Positions 1 through 5,622 of a DNA stretch of 10,584 nt are shown here, in pieces. The position numbers and the translations under genes were made by a program. The DNA comes from Hydrogenothermaceae bacterium (GTDB lineage Bacteria > Aquificota > Aquificia > Aquificales > Hydrogenothermaceae), in the NCBI GenBank assembly GCA_012961365.1, contig DTZN01000015.1, positions 1 to 10,584 on the forward strand, written 5' to 3'. The first letter of the stretch is position 1. Every line of letters begins with the position of its first letter. Below the pieces are notes generated by a model. The model was given only the letters and a program-made list of their open reading frames with translations, was not told the origin of the DNA and made no database searches.

Positions 1-46
1 ACAAAATTGGAAAAATAAACAATAACATGTGCATAATAACGCAGTC

Positions 47-55
47 TGTTATATA
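47..55 (+). promoter_or_regulatory. Candidate extended -10 for the YqiA-like gene
   Basis: TG at 47-48, one base, then TATATA at 50-55 forms an extended -10 shape, with no convincing -35. TATAAC at 61-66 is a second possible -10. A perfect 6-base inverted repeat, GTTATA at 48-53 and TATAAC at 61-66, covers both. Either choice gives a leader of roughly 28 to 40 bases containing the Shine-Dalgarno site. In DNA this AT-rich such motifs arise easily. Confidence 0.3.
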
Positions 56-78
56 TTATTTATAACTTGGAAAAATTG

Positions 79-91
79 AGGAGGAGGGGGG
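79..91 (+). promoter_or_regulatory. Strong Shine-Dalgarno site fixing a TTG start
   Basis: The purine run AGGAGGAGGGGGG sits 9 bases before the TTG at 101. It supports TTG initiation, since no ATG lies near the site and the encoded protein opens directly into the family's first beta strand and IHGFNS motif. Confidence 0.7.
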
Positions 92-100
92 AAAACTAAA

Positions 101-673
101 TTGAAAGTTTTATATATACATGGATTTAATTCAGCAGGTTATGGAGAGAAAATAAATCATCTAAAAAAATATTTTGGTGATGAAAATGTAATTGCTCCAA
201 CACTACCTTATGACCCAAGAAAAGCTATAAAACAGCTAGAATTTTTAGTAGAAGCAATAAAAAACAAAGATAAACTTCTTTTAGTTGGAACATCATTAGG
301 TGGATTTTATGCATTATATTTAGCAAATAAATACAAAGTTCCTGCAGTTTTAATAAACCCATCAATAGACCCTTATACTTCTTTAAAAAATCAAGTAGGT
401 CCTCAAATAAACTATAAATCTAATGAAGAATATATCTTTACACAACAACATCTAGATAGCCTAAAAGACTATTATGTCCCAGAAGATAAACAAAAAGAAA
501 TTAAAGATTTAGTTTTTGTTTATTTAGATGAAGATGATGAACTTTTAGATAGTAAAAAAACTGCAGAATACTTTAAAGGAAAAGGTATATACACAAAAAT
601 GTTTCCCGGAGGAAACCATAGATTTACACACATGCCTGAGCTTTTAGAGGATTTACCAACAAAATATATATGA
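101..673 (+). CDS. YqiA/YcfP-family alpha/beta-hydrolase (predicted esterase)
   Basis: This 190-residue protein has the layout of the small YqiA/UPF0227 esterases, which are cytoplasmic alpha/beta hydrolases of uncertain natural substrate. The N-terminal VLYIHGFNSA (3-12) supplies the oxyanion-hole region. GTSLGG (63-68) is the nucleophile elbow with Ser65. LINPSIDPY (84-92) matches the family's conserved Asn-Pro motif. The acid is probably one of the aspartates in DEDDELLD (143-150), likely Asp146, and GGNH (170-173) supplies the catalytic His173, so the triad looks complete. Length is close to E. coli YqiA (about 193). Translation begins at TTG behind a strong Shine-Dalgarno. The stop TGA also forms part of the tatA promoter candidate. 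The family call is firm, but the substrate cannot be read from the sequence. Confidence 0.85.
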   Translation: MKVLYIHGFNSAGYGEKINHLKKYFGDENVIAPTLPYDPRKAIKQLEFLVEAIKNKDKLLLVGTSLGGFYALYLANKYKVPAVLINPSIDPYTSLKNQVGPQINYKSNEEYIFTQQHLDSLKDYYVPEDKQKEIKDLVFVYLDEDDELLDSKKTAEYFKGKGIYTKMFPGGNHRFTHMPELLEDLPTKYI

Positions 674-679
674 TATAAT
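652..679 (+). promoter_or_regulatory. Candidate tatA promoter overlapping the upstream stop codon
   Basis: A perfect TATAAT at 674-679 is preceded directly by TGA (671-673), giving the extended -10 form TGnTATAAT. TTTACC at 652-657 can serve as a weak -35 with a 16-base spacer. Transcription would begin near 686, leaving a short leader with AGGAGG at 697-702. The TGA is the stop codon of the YqiA-like gene. Confidence 0.5.
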
Positions 680-708
680 TAAGTTTTAAATATTTTAGGA
701 GGACCTAA

Positions 709-951
709 ATGTTTGGTGGCATAGGAATACCAGAACTTCTTTTAATATTTGGAATATTATTACTTTTATTTGGAGCAAAAAAATTACCTGAAATTGGTAG
801 AGGATTAGGTGAAGGTATCAAAAATTTTAAAAACTCTCTAAGTGGTGAAGAAGAAAAGAAAGAAGAAATTGTAAAAGCCAAGGAAATAGAAGCAGAAGTT
901 AGTAAAGAAAAAATAGAAACACCAAAAACAGAAGAAAAAGTAAAAGCTTAA
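709..951 (+). CDS. tatA: Sec-independent protein translocase subunit TatA
   Basis: This 80-residue protein is a TatA/TatE-type subunit, which forms the pore-like assembly that moves folded proteins across the cytoplasmic membrane with TatC. A single N-terminal membrane helix (about 6-21) leads into the family signature FGAKKLPE (21-28). An amphipathic helix (about 26-45) follows, then a highly charged Glu/Lys-rich tail that is probably unstructured. The helix contains Glu9, an acidic position often seen in TatA. AGGAGG lies 6 bases before the ATG. No tatC or tatB is present here, so the gene stands apart from its partners, which is common outside the enterobacteria. A separate promoter candidate overlaps the end of the preceding gene. 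TatB is an alternative name for some relatives, but the short length and FGAKKLPE motif favour TatA. Confidence 0.93.
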   Translation: MFGGIGIPELLLIFGILLLLFGAKKLPEIGRGLGEGIKNFKNSLSGEEEKKEEIVKAKEIEAEVSKEKIETPKTEEKVKA

Positions 952-993
952 AAATTAAACATTCCTTTAACAGGATAATTTATTTGTTGACTA

Positions 994-1698
994 ATGACAT
1001 ATCCTAGATTTATAGGTGAGATTGAAAACAATTTTGCTTTTTTAAAAGAAGATGAATTAAAACATGCAAAAGTTAGAAGAATAAAAAAAGGTTATAAGAT
1101 AGAAATAAACGATTTAAAAGGAAACATATTCTTAGCTCAAGTTGAAGAAATATCAAAAAAATACCTAAAAGCTAAAATTTTGGAAAAATTACCACCCAAA
1201 GAGCTAAATATAAAAATAAATCTATTTTTAGCAGTTCCAAATAAACCATCAAAAATTGATGATTTAATAGAGCCAATATCTCAACTTGGAACTTATTCAT
1301 TAACACCTGTTATAACAAAAACATCAGCTTTAAAAGAAAAAGATATATTAAAAAAATTAGAAAAGTGGAAAAAAATAGCTTTAAATTCCATAAAGCAGTG
1401 TGAAAGACTTTACCCCTTAGTTATAAATGAACCAATTAAACTAAAAGATATCCCTAAAGCAGAAAGAAATTTTTTATTTTTTGAAAGAGAAAAAAACAAT
1501 ACTTTAAAGGAGTTTTTAGAAGATAAAGCAGAAAATATAAACATTCTCATTGGTAATGAAGGAGGCTTTATCAAAGAAGAAGTGGAGCTTCTTATAAAAA
1601 AAGATTACAAAACTATTTCCCTTGGCGAACATATTTTAACTATGGAAACTGCGGTTATTTCTGCTATTTGTCAAACGAATTTTGTGTATTGTCTTTAA
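994..1698 (+). CDS. rsmE: 16S rRNA (uracil-1498-N3)-methyltransferase RsmE
   Basis: This 234-residue protein matches RsmE, the SPOUT-class enzyme that methylates U1498 of 16S rRNA using S-adenosylmethionine. The N-terminal PUA-like part (1-70) starts with the usual PRF. The C-terminal trefoil-knot domain shows KTSALKEK followed by [21 protein letters not shown] (125-144), GNEGGF (187-192) and [16 protein letters not shown] (210-225). Typical family members read close to LGxRILRxETA at the last motif; here both arginines are replaced (His213, Thr216). The ATG at 994 is the only practical start, because an in-frame TGA lies at 988-990. No Shine-Dalgarno sits at normal distance; AGGA at 972-975 is 18 bases away. 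It follows tatA by 42 bases and may be cotranscribed with it. Its stop overlaps that of gpsA on the other strand. Confidence 0.9.
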   Translation: MTYPRFIGEIENNFAFLKEDELKHAKVRRIKKGYKIEINDLKGNIFLAQVEEISKKYLKAKILEKLPPKELNIKINLFLAVPNKPSKIDDLIEPISQLGTYSLTPVITKTSALKEKDILKKLEKWKKIALNSIKQCERLYPLVINEPIKLKDIPKAERNFLFFEREKNNTLKEFLEDKAENINILIGNEGGFIKEEVELLIKKDYKTISLGEHILTMETAVISAICQTNFVYCL

Positions 1699-2690
1699 TC
1701 AAATTCTTTTTTTGGCTGTCTTGACATTAATATTTTTACAGCTTCTTTTGGAGATAAATTTTCATAAAGCACACTATAAACTGCATCAGTTATAGGAAGT
1801 TCTATATTTTTTTCTAAAACTAATTTCTTTAAAGCTTTTACAGTTTTGTAGCCTTCAACTACCTGTCCTACTTTCTTTAAAGCTTGATTTATAGATATTC
1901 CTTGTCCTATCAAATTGCCAAATTTTCTATTTCTAGATAAATCTCCAGTTGCAGTTAAAACTAAATCTCCCATGCCAGAAAGACCATAAAGAGTTTCCTT
2001 TCTTCCTCCAAAAAATGTCGCAACTTTTGTCATTTCATATAATCCTCTAGTAATTAACCCAGCTCTTGCATTATTTCCAAGGCAAAGGCCATCGCTTATC
2101 CCTGTTGCAATTGCAATAACATTTTTGACAGCCCCTCCAACTTCAACACCTTTAATGTCATCTGTTATGTATGTTCTAAAATTTTCAGTATTTAGAAACA
2201 TTTGCAGTTCTTCAGCTTTTTTTAAATCACCTGCCAAGGTAACAGCTGTTGGTAGTCCTAAGGCTACTTCTTTTGCAAAGGAAGGACCAGAAAGAACAAA
2301 TATGTTTTCTTCAGGTAAATAGGTTTCCTCTTTTATTATTTGTGAAATAAGTTTTAAGCTAGAAATTTCTATTCCTTTTGAAGCAGATATAAAGATTTTG
2401 TTTTTTAAAAATGATATGCCAATTTTTCTTAAAGTTTCTCTTATAGCTTGGGTTGGAATAGCAATTACAATAATTTTAGAAAAAGATATAGCTTCTTCTA
2501 AAGATAAAGTCGCTTTAATATTTTTGTTTAGTATAATTTCAGGGAAATATTTTGTATTTTTATTTTGTGTATTAATGGTATCAACAACTTCTTTATTAAT
2601 TCCCCAAAGTAAAACATTTTCAAAATTTACAGAAAAAGTTTGTGCAAGAGCAGTTCCCCAACTTCCTGTTCCTAAAATAGTTAAATTCAT
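1695..2690 (-). CDS. gpsA: NAD(P)H-dependent glycerol-3-phosphate dehydrogenase GpsA
   Basis: This 331-residue cytoplasmic enzyme reduces dihydroxyacetone phosphate to sn-glycerol 3-phosphate, the backbone precursor of phospholipids. The Rossmann motif [11 protein letters not shown] (6-16) binds the nicotinamide cofactor. ASKGIE (103-108) and the AVKN lysine (Lys189) correspond to the paired catalytic lysines. [18 protein letters not shown] (133-150) and [12 protein letters not shown] (205-216) are standard family signatures, and the length is normal. AAGGA, 7 bases before the ATG, is a usable Shine-Dalgarno site. The gene is divergent from the TonB-like gene with only 46 bases between them, so its ribosome-binding site overlaps the opposite promoter. 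A perfect TATAAT on the minus strand inside the opposite gene (2749-2754) could start its transcript. Its last codon overlaps rsmE by 4 bases. Confidence 0.96.
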   Translation of the reverse strand: MNLTILGTGSWGTALAQTFSVNFENVLLWGINKEVVDTINTQNKNTKYFPEIILNKNIKATLSLEEAISFSKIIVIAIPTQAIRETLRKIGISFLKNKIFISASKGIEISSLKLISQIIKEETYLPEENIFVLSGPSFAKEVALGLPTAVTLAGDLKKAEELQMFLNTENFRTYITDDIKGVEVGGAVKNVIAIATGISDGLCLGNNARAGLITRGLYEMTKVATFFGGRKETLYGLSGMGDLVLTATGDLSRNRKFGNLIGQGISINQALKKVGQVVEGYKTVKALKKLVLEKNIELPITDAVYSVLYENLSPKEAVKILMSRQPKKEFD

Positions 2691-2700
2691 CTTTCGATCC

Positions 2701-2729
2701 TTGCTAAAATTTTATTAAAACTTTAAAAT
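2701..2729 (+). promoter_or_regulatory. Promoter for the tonB-like gene, predicting a leaderless mRNA
   Basis: TTGCTA at 2701-2706 and TAAAAT at 2724-2729 are separated by 17 bases, a standard sigma-70 layout with 4/6 and 5/6 matches to consensus. The expected start is at 2736-2737, which is the A of the ATG. No Shine-Dalgarno precedes that ATG, so a leaderless transcript is the simplest reading. The -35 overlaps the gpsA ribosome-binding site on the other strand. Confidence 0.5.
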
Positions 2730-2736
2730 ATCCCCT

Positions 2737-3507
2737 ATGAATATACAGATTATAAATGAAAGCAAGATAAATAAGAAAGTATTTTTTAGTGCATTAATAA
2801 TCGGAGTATTAATAAACACTATTCTTATTGGAAGCTTTGGGTATTATATCTCAAATATTAAACCAAAACCTATAGATAAAAATCTAAAGGTTAAGTTTAT
2901 AGAATTTAAAGAGCCTAAGAAAAAAATTATAAAAAAACATAAAAAACTGATTACTAAAAAAATAAAAAAGAAAAAGCCAAAAACCCAAAGACCAAAAAAA
3001 ACAATAGGAAAAAATATAGAGAAAAAACTATCAATTCCAGCTACAACGCCTATATTACCTCAAACTATTTCTTTAGATGAAAAGGAAATAACTTTACCAG
3101 AAAAAGAGGAAGAATTTGGAAACTTTCCAGAAGCAGATGTGTCATTTAACAATCTTCCAGAATACAAACCAGTTTTAGAAGGAAACTTTAATCCAAGTTT
3201 TGGAACGAAACTAAAAAAACTGGATAAAACAGCCTTTGGAACAGCTTCTGGAAGAATTATAGTTTATAAACCACCACCACCTAAAATAAAAACTAAACTA
3301 CCTCCTCCTCCTAAGGTAAAAGTAAAACTTTGGGTAAACCCTGATGGAACAGTTGATAAGGTTGAAATAATATATCCAAAAGCATTGGGGAATTTAAAAA
3401 TAAAACAACAAATTGAAAACTATGTCTTAAGTTGGAAATTTAACGCAATAAGTGCAAATGAAAAACAATGGGCAATAACAACAATTAGATTTAAACCTGT
3501 TAATTGA
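2737..3507 (+). CDS. TonB-family energy transducer (TonB C-terminal domain protein)
   Basis: This 256-residue envelope protein has the three-part layout of TonB: a single N-terminal membrane anchor (about 15-38), a charged/proline-containing periplasmic spacer, and a C-terminal domain (about 179-256). The C-terminal part, with VKVKLWVNPDGTVDKVEI (194-211) and YVLSWKF (229-235), follows the TonB_C pattern in which a beta strand is followed by a helix ending in a W-x-F motif. TonB carries proton-motive energy from ExbB/ExbD to outer-membrane receptors. Residues 57-88 form an unusually lysine-dominated stretch instead of the classic Pro-Glu/Pro-Lys repeats. The block PPPPK occurs twice (179-183, 189-193). 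No exbB, exbD or receptor gene is nearby, so the partner is unknown. A TolA-like role is an alternative. No Shine-Dalgarno is visible. Confidence 0.75.
   Translation: MNIQIINESKINKKVFFSALIIGVLINTILIGSFGYYISNIKPKPIDKNLKVKFIEFKEPKKKIIKKHKKLITKKIKKKKPKTQRPKKTIGKNIEKKLSIPATTPILPQTISLDEKEITLPEKEEEFGNFPEADVSFNNLPEYKPVLEGNFNPSFGTKLKKLDKTAFGTASGRIIVYKPPPPKIKTKLPPPPKVKVKLWVNPDGTVDKVEIIYPKALGNLKIKQQIENYVLSWKFNAISANEKQWAITTIRFKPVN
2749..2777 (-). promoter_or_regulatory. Possible gpsA promoter inside the tonB-like gene
   Basis: On the minus strand a perfect TATAAT lies at 2754-2749. It has TTCTTA at 2777-2772 as a weak -35 (3/6) and a 17-base spacer. Transcription would start near 2742, inside the first codons of the opposite gene, so the two divergent transcripts would overlap by a few bases. 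Confidence 0.3.
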
Positions 3508-3543
3508 TATGGTTAAAATCATTTTTTAGTTATATTTAGCTTA

Positions 3544-3564
3544 TTTATAATTACAAATTATAAA
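3544..3564. repeat. Perfect 9-base inverted repeat over the ferredoxin promoter
   Basis: TTTATAATT (3544-3552) and AATTATAAA (3556-3564) are exact inverted copies around ACA. The left arm contains a perfect TATAAT (3546-3551), the best -10 candidate for the ferredoxin gene, and the predicted start near 3558 falls in the right arm. This could be an operator. Because it is all A/T in an AT-rich genome, chance is a real alternative. Confidence 0.4.
3546..3551 (+). promoter_or_regulatory. Candidate -10 for the ferredoxin gene
   Basis: This is a perfect TATAAT with a very weak -35 (TTTTTA at 3523-3528, 17-base spacer). A start near 3558 would give a leader of about 29 bases containing the strong Shine-Dalgarno site. 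Confidence 0.4.
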
Positions 3565-3571
3565 AATAATC

Positions 3572-3580
3572 AAAGGAGGT
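3572..3580 (+). promoter_or_regulatory. Near-perfect Shine-Dalgarno site fixing a TTG start
   Basis: AAAGGAGGT lies 6 bases before the TTG at 3587. It selects this codon as the start, and the resulting N-terminus (SEFKHVFVC) aligns with the known start of the Aquifex ferredoxin. Confidence 0.8.
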
Positions 3581-3586
3581 AAGAAA

Positions 3587-3916
3587 TTGTCAGAATTTAA
3601 ACATGTATTTGTATGTATGCAGAAAAAACCACCGGGAATGCCATCTTGTGGAGATAGAGGTTCAGAACAAATCTTTATGAAATTTCAAGAAAAATTGATG
3701 GCTAACCCAGAACTAATGACTAAAATGTCAGTAACTCCAACAGGATGCTTAGGTCCTTGCATGTTTGGTCCTAATATAGTTGTTTATCCTGATGCTATAT
3801 GGTATGGAAATGTAAAACCTGAAGATGTTGATGAAATTGTTGAGAAACACATATTAGGTGGAGAACCTGTAGAAAGATTAATTACAGGTAAAGGAAAACC
3901 TCCAGGAATGTTTTAA
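3587..3916 (+). CDS. Thioredoxin-like [2Fe-2S] ferredoxin
   Basis: This 109-residue protein closely matches the thioredoxin-fold [2Fe-2S] ferredoxin of Aquifex aeolicus (Fd4) as I recall it. Shared stretches include the opening EFKHVFVC, TPTGC, YPD, WYG, VKPEDVDEIVEKH, GGEPVERL and the ending GKPPGMF. Cluster ligands should be Cys10, Cys21, Cys54 and Cys58, the family's spacing. The Aquifex protein is a homodimer in which each monomer carries one cluster. Its physiological electron partner is not settled, and nothing adjacent identifies one. The gene has its own promoter candidate and palindrome upstream and a hairpin downstream, so it looks monocistronic. It uses a TTG start with a strong ribosome-binding site. 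Related domains occur in NuoE/HoxE subunits, but the short stand-alone length excludes those. Confidence 0.93.
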   Translation: MSEFKHVFVCMQKKPPGMPSCGDRGSEQIFMKFQEKLMANPELMTKMSVTPTGCLGPCMFGPNIVVYPDAIWYGNVKPEDVDEIVEKHILGGEPVERLITGKGKPPGMF

Positions 3917-3925
3917 TCTACAAAT

Positions 3926-3941
3926 AGGGGGTTTTGCCCCT
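3926..3941 (+). terminator. Short GC hairpin after the ferredoxin gene
   Basis: AGGGG (3926-3930) pairs with CCCCT (3937-3941) around a six-base loop, GTTTTG. This is the only G/C-rich run of its kind in the intergenic parts of the window. The sequence after it is T-rich but lacks a clean T-run, so termination may be partial. The hairpin also sits where the metF -35 would be, which may explain why metF shows an extended -10 instead. Confidence 0.45.
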
Positions 3942-3948
3942 TATCTTA

Positions 3949-3957
3949 TGTTATACT
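3949..3957 (+). promoter_or_regulatory. Extended -10 promoter of metF, predicting a leaderless mRNA
   Basis: TG at 3949-3950, one base, then TATACT at 3952-3957 is a clear extended -10. The -10 ends 7 bases before the ATG at 3965, so transcription should begin at or next to the A of the start codon. No Shine-Dalgarno is present between them. This matches the geometry at the tonB-like gene. Confidence 0.5.
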
Positions 3958-3964
3958 ACTTTTT

Positions 3965-4840
3965 ATGAAAATTTCACAGCTTCTAAGGCAAGTAAATAGG
4001 TCTATATCTTTTGAGTTTTTCCCTCCAAAAACAAAAGATGGAGAAGAAGCTCTATTTAAAACAATTAAAGAACTAGAACACATAAATCCTACATTTGTTT
4101 CTGTTACTTATGGGGCAGGTGGTAGTACAAGGGATAGAACAAGAAATATAGTAAAAAAGATACATGAAAGAACTTCCTTAACAGTAATGGCTCATTTAAC
4201 CTGTATTGGTCATACAAAAAAAGAACTCTTAGAAATTTTGCAAGATTATAAAAATATAGGTATTCAAAATATTCTTGCTCTTAGGGGAGATATTCCTGTA
4301 AATATGGAAAATTTTCATATACCTGAAGATGGCTGTAAATTTGCTAATGAACTTGTTGGGTTAATCAGAGTGGAATTTAATGATTGGTTTAGTATAGGAG
4401 TTGCTACGTATCCAGAAGGACATCCAGAAAGTCCAAACCTTGAAAGAGATGTTTACTACTTTAAAAAGAAAGTTGAAGCAGGAGCAGATTTTGCAATAAC
4501 CCAGATGTTTTTTGATAATAGGTATTTTTACGATTATTTAGAACTTTGTGAAAAGGAAGGTATAGATATACCTATAATACCCGGAATTATGCCTATTACA
4601 AATTTTAAACAAATAAGAAAATTTGCTCTTATGTGTGGAGCTACAATTCCAGAACCTTTAGTAAAAAAATTAGAAAAAGTTCAAGATAAAAATGAAGAAG
4701 TGGAAAAGATAGGTATTGAGTTTGCAGTAAAACAATGTGAAGACCTTTTAGAAAATGGTGTTAAAGGCCTTCACTTTTATACATTAAATAAATCAAAAGC
4801 AACAATTGAGATTTATAACCAAATAAAACATCTAATCTAA
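3965..4840 (+). CDS. metF: Methylenetetrahydrofolate reductase MetF
   Basis: This 291-residue flavoenzyme (E. coli MetF is 296) reduces 5,10-methylenetetrahydrofolate to 5-methyltetrahydrofolate, the methyl donor for methionine. In Aquificales it may also touch one-carbon assimilation, but nothing here shows that. Family motifs are all present: SFEFFPPK (15-22) with Glu17 at the E. coli Glu28 position, SVTYGAGGS (46-54), AHLTCIGH (76-83), LALRGDIP (104-111) with Asp109 at the E. coli Asp120 position, ATYPEGHPE (147-155), AITQMFFD (177-184) and IPGIMPI (205-211). The gene has no Shine-Dalgarno; a -10 element 7 bases upstream suggests leaderless translation. It overlaps the opposite Yip1-family gene by 4 bases. 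No methionine-pathway neighbour is adjacent. Confidence 0.96.
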   Translation: MKISQLLRQVNRSISFEFFPPKTKDGEEALFKTIKELEHINPTFVSVTYGAGGSTRDRTRNIVKKIHERTSLTVMAHLTCIGHTKKELLEILQDYKNIGIQNILALRGDIPVNMENFHIPEDGCKFANELVGLIRVEFNDWFSIGVATYPEGHPESPNLERDVYYFKKKVEAGADFAITQMFFDNRYFYDYLELCEKEGIDIPIIPGIMPITNFKQIRKFALMCGATIPEPLVKKLEKVQDKNEEVEKIGIEFAVKQCEDLLENGVKGLHFYTLNKSKATIEIYNQIKHLI

Positions 4841-5505
4841 CTAATTAATATTCTATAAGTAATTGTGCTTTCTAACATTCCAATAATACCACTTAATATC
4901 AAATATAAAATCACAACAAGTAAAACAAATTGGAAATTTTTTGAGCCTTCAGAAGGTATTTTTAATACTTTTTCCCCTGCTATAAACACAAGGTAAAATG
5001 TATAAAAGCTAGCTAAAAATAAAATAAACATAGAGAGTGCTGAGTTAATTGCATAAAACACTCCAGCTGCCCAAGCAGGAACTAAAGAAAAAATTGCTAC
5101 TGTAAATGCTTTTTCAGGTCTTTTATCTCCTCCAAATGCTCCAGATAAAAACATTATTAAAATTGCTAAAACCACAGGTTTAAAAAGCTCAAAACCATAA
5201 GTTATAAACATTATTGTTATTTCTTTTGTTAAATCATTATCTTGTAAAGTTTTTAAAAGAGCTTTCATATATTCAACTGTCCGTTGAACTTTCTCATCTT
5301 GCTCATGTGTTTGTAGAAAATCTTGAATTCCTTGAATATAAGCATTTTTGAAAATAGTAAATCCTACAAAATGGCTAATAGCAGGAATAAATGCAAAAAC
5401 TAAAGCAATTTTTAAATAAACTTCCTTAATAGAAAAATTTTCTTTGCCTAATTTTTCCCAAGCTTCTTTAGGTTTAAAATAAAGCTCAAAAAAATACGGA
5501 ATCAT
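4837..5505 (-). CDS. Yip1-family integral membrane protein
   Basis: This 222-residue protein fits the bacterial Yip1 (PF04893-type) family, whose cellular role is unknown. A short cytoplasmic-looking N-terminus with FKPKEAW (10-16) matches the common start of the family. Membrane segments are predicted at about 31-52, 105-123, 133-151, 154-176 and 192-212, with a charged soluble stretch at 58-98 that may be helical. AGGAGG lies 5 bases before the ATG, so the start is secure. It is divergent from dapD across a 117-base region containing a matched inverted repeat, and a TATAAA inside the left arm is its likely -10. Its stop shares four bases with metF. Family assignment rests on length, topology and N-terminal pattern. 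Confidence 0.7.
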   Translation of the reverse strand: MIPYFFELYFKPKEAWEKLGKENFSIKEVYLKIALVFAFIPAISHFVGFTIFKNAYIQGIQDFLQTHEQDEKVQRTVEYMKALLKTLQDNDLTKEITIMFITYGFELFKPVVLAILIMFLSGAFGGDKRPEKAFTVAIFSLVPAWAAGVFYAINSALSMFILFLASFYTFYLVFIAGEKVLKIPSEGSKNFQFVLLVVILYLILSGIIGMLESTITYRILIS

Positions 5506-5550
5506 TTACTCCTCCTAATTTAATTTTATTTAAAAGTTTGTTGTTTCATT

Positions 5551-5556
5551 TTTATA
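5551..5556 (-). promoter_or_regulatory. Candidate -10 for the Yip1-family gene
   Basis: TATAAA on the minus strand lies within the left arm of the inverted repeat. TTAAAC 17 bases upstream is a weak -35. A start near 5544 gives a leader of about 39 bases with AGGAGG close to the ATG. Confidence 0.35.
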
Positions 5557-5584
5557 GCTAATAAAGAATTATGGTTTAATAATA

Positions 5585-5593
5585 TGCTATAAA
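5585..5593 (+). promoter_or_regulatory. Extended -10 candidate for dapD
   Basis: TG at 5585-5586, one base, then TATAAA at 5588-5593 is an extended -10 with no clear -35. A start near 5600 leaves a 23-base leader holding AGGAGGT. Confidence 0.45.
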
Positions 5594-5609
5594 ATGGAAA
5601 TTTTCAATC

Positions 5610-5616
5610 AGGAGGT
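5610..5616 (+). promoter_or_regulatory. Strong Shine-Dalgarno site fixing a TTG start of dapD
   Basis: AGGAGGT lies 6 bases before the TTG at 5623. The protein read from this TTG begins EELKQLIQQAWE, in line with the usual N-terminal helix of DapD. Confidence 0.8.
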
Positions 5617-5622
5617 AATAAA

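Larger units (their letters stand above)
5544..5600. repeat. Imperfect inverted repeat carrying both divergent -10 elements
   Basis: The left arm (5544-5558) and the right arm (5586-5600) are inverted copies matching at 13 of 15 positions, separated by 27 bases. Each arm includes GCTATAAAA reading outward. On the plus strand this forms TGC-TATAAA (5585-5593) for dapD, and on the minus strand TATAAA (5556-5551) for the Yip1 gene. It may be a back-to-back promoter pair, a binding site for a dimeric regulator, or both. Confidence 0.5.

Noticed and set aside
7..76. TTGGAAAAAT at 7-16 and again at 67-76, exactly 60 bases apart
   Set aside because: Two copies of an A-rich 10-mer without further similarity are expected by chance in such AT-rich DNA.
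2125..2718. Open plus-strand frames inside gpsA
   Set aside because: They lie antisense to a fully conserved gpsA, have no family likeness, and show Ser/Phe/Lys-rich composition typical of antisense readings.
3505..3527. Possible terminator after the tonB-like gene (TGAT, 9-base loop, ATCA, then six T)
   Set aside because: A 4-base A/T-rich stem with a large loop is too unstable to claim, although the T-run is in the right place.
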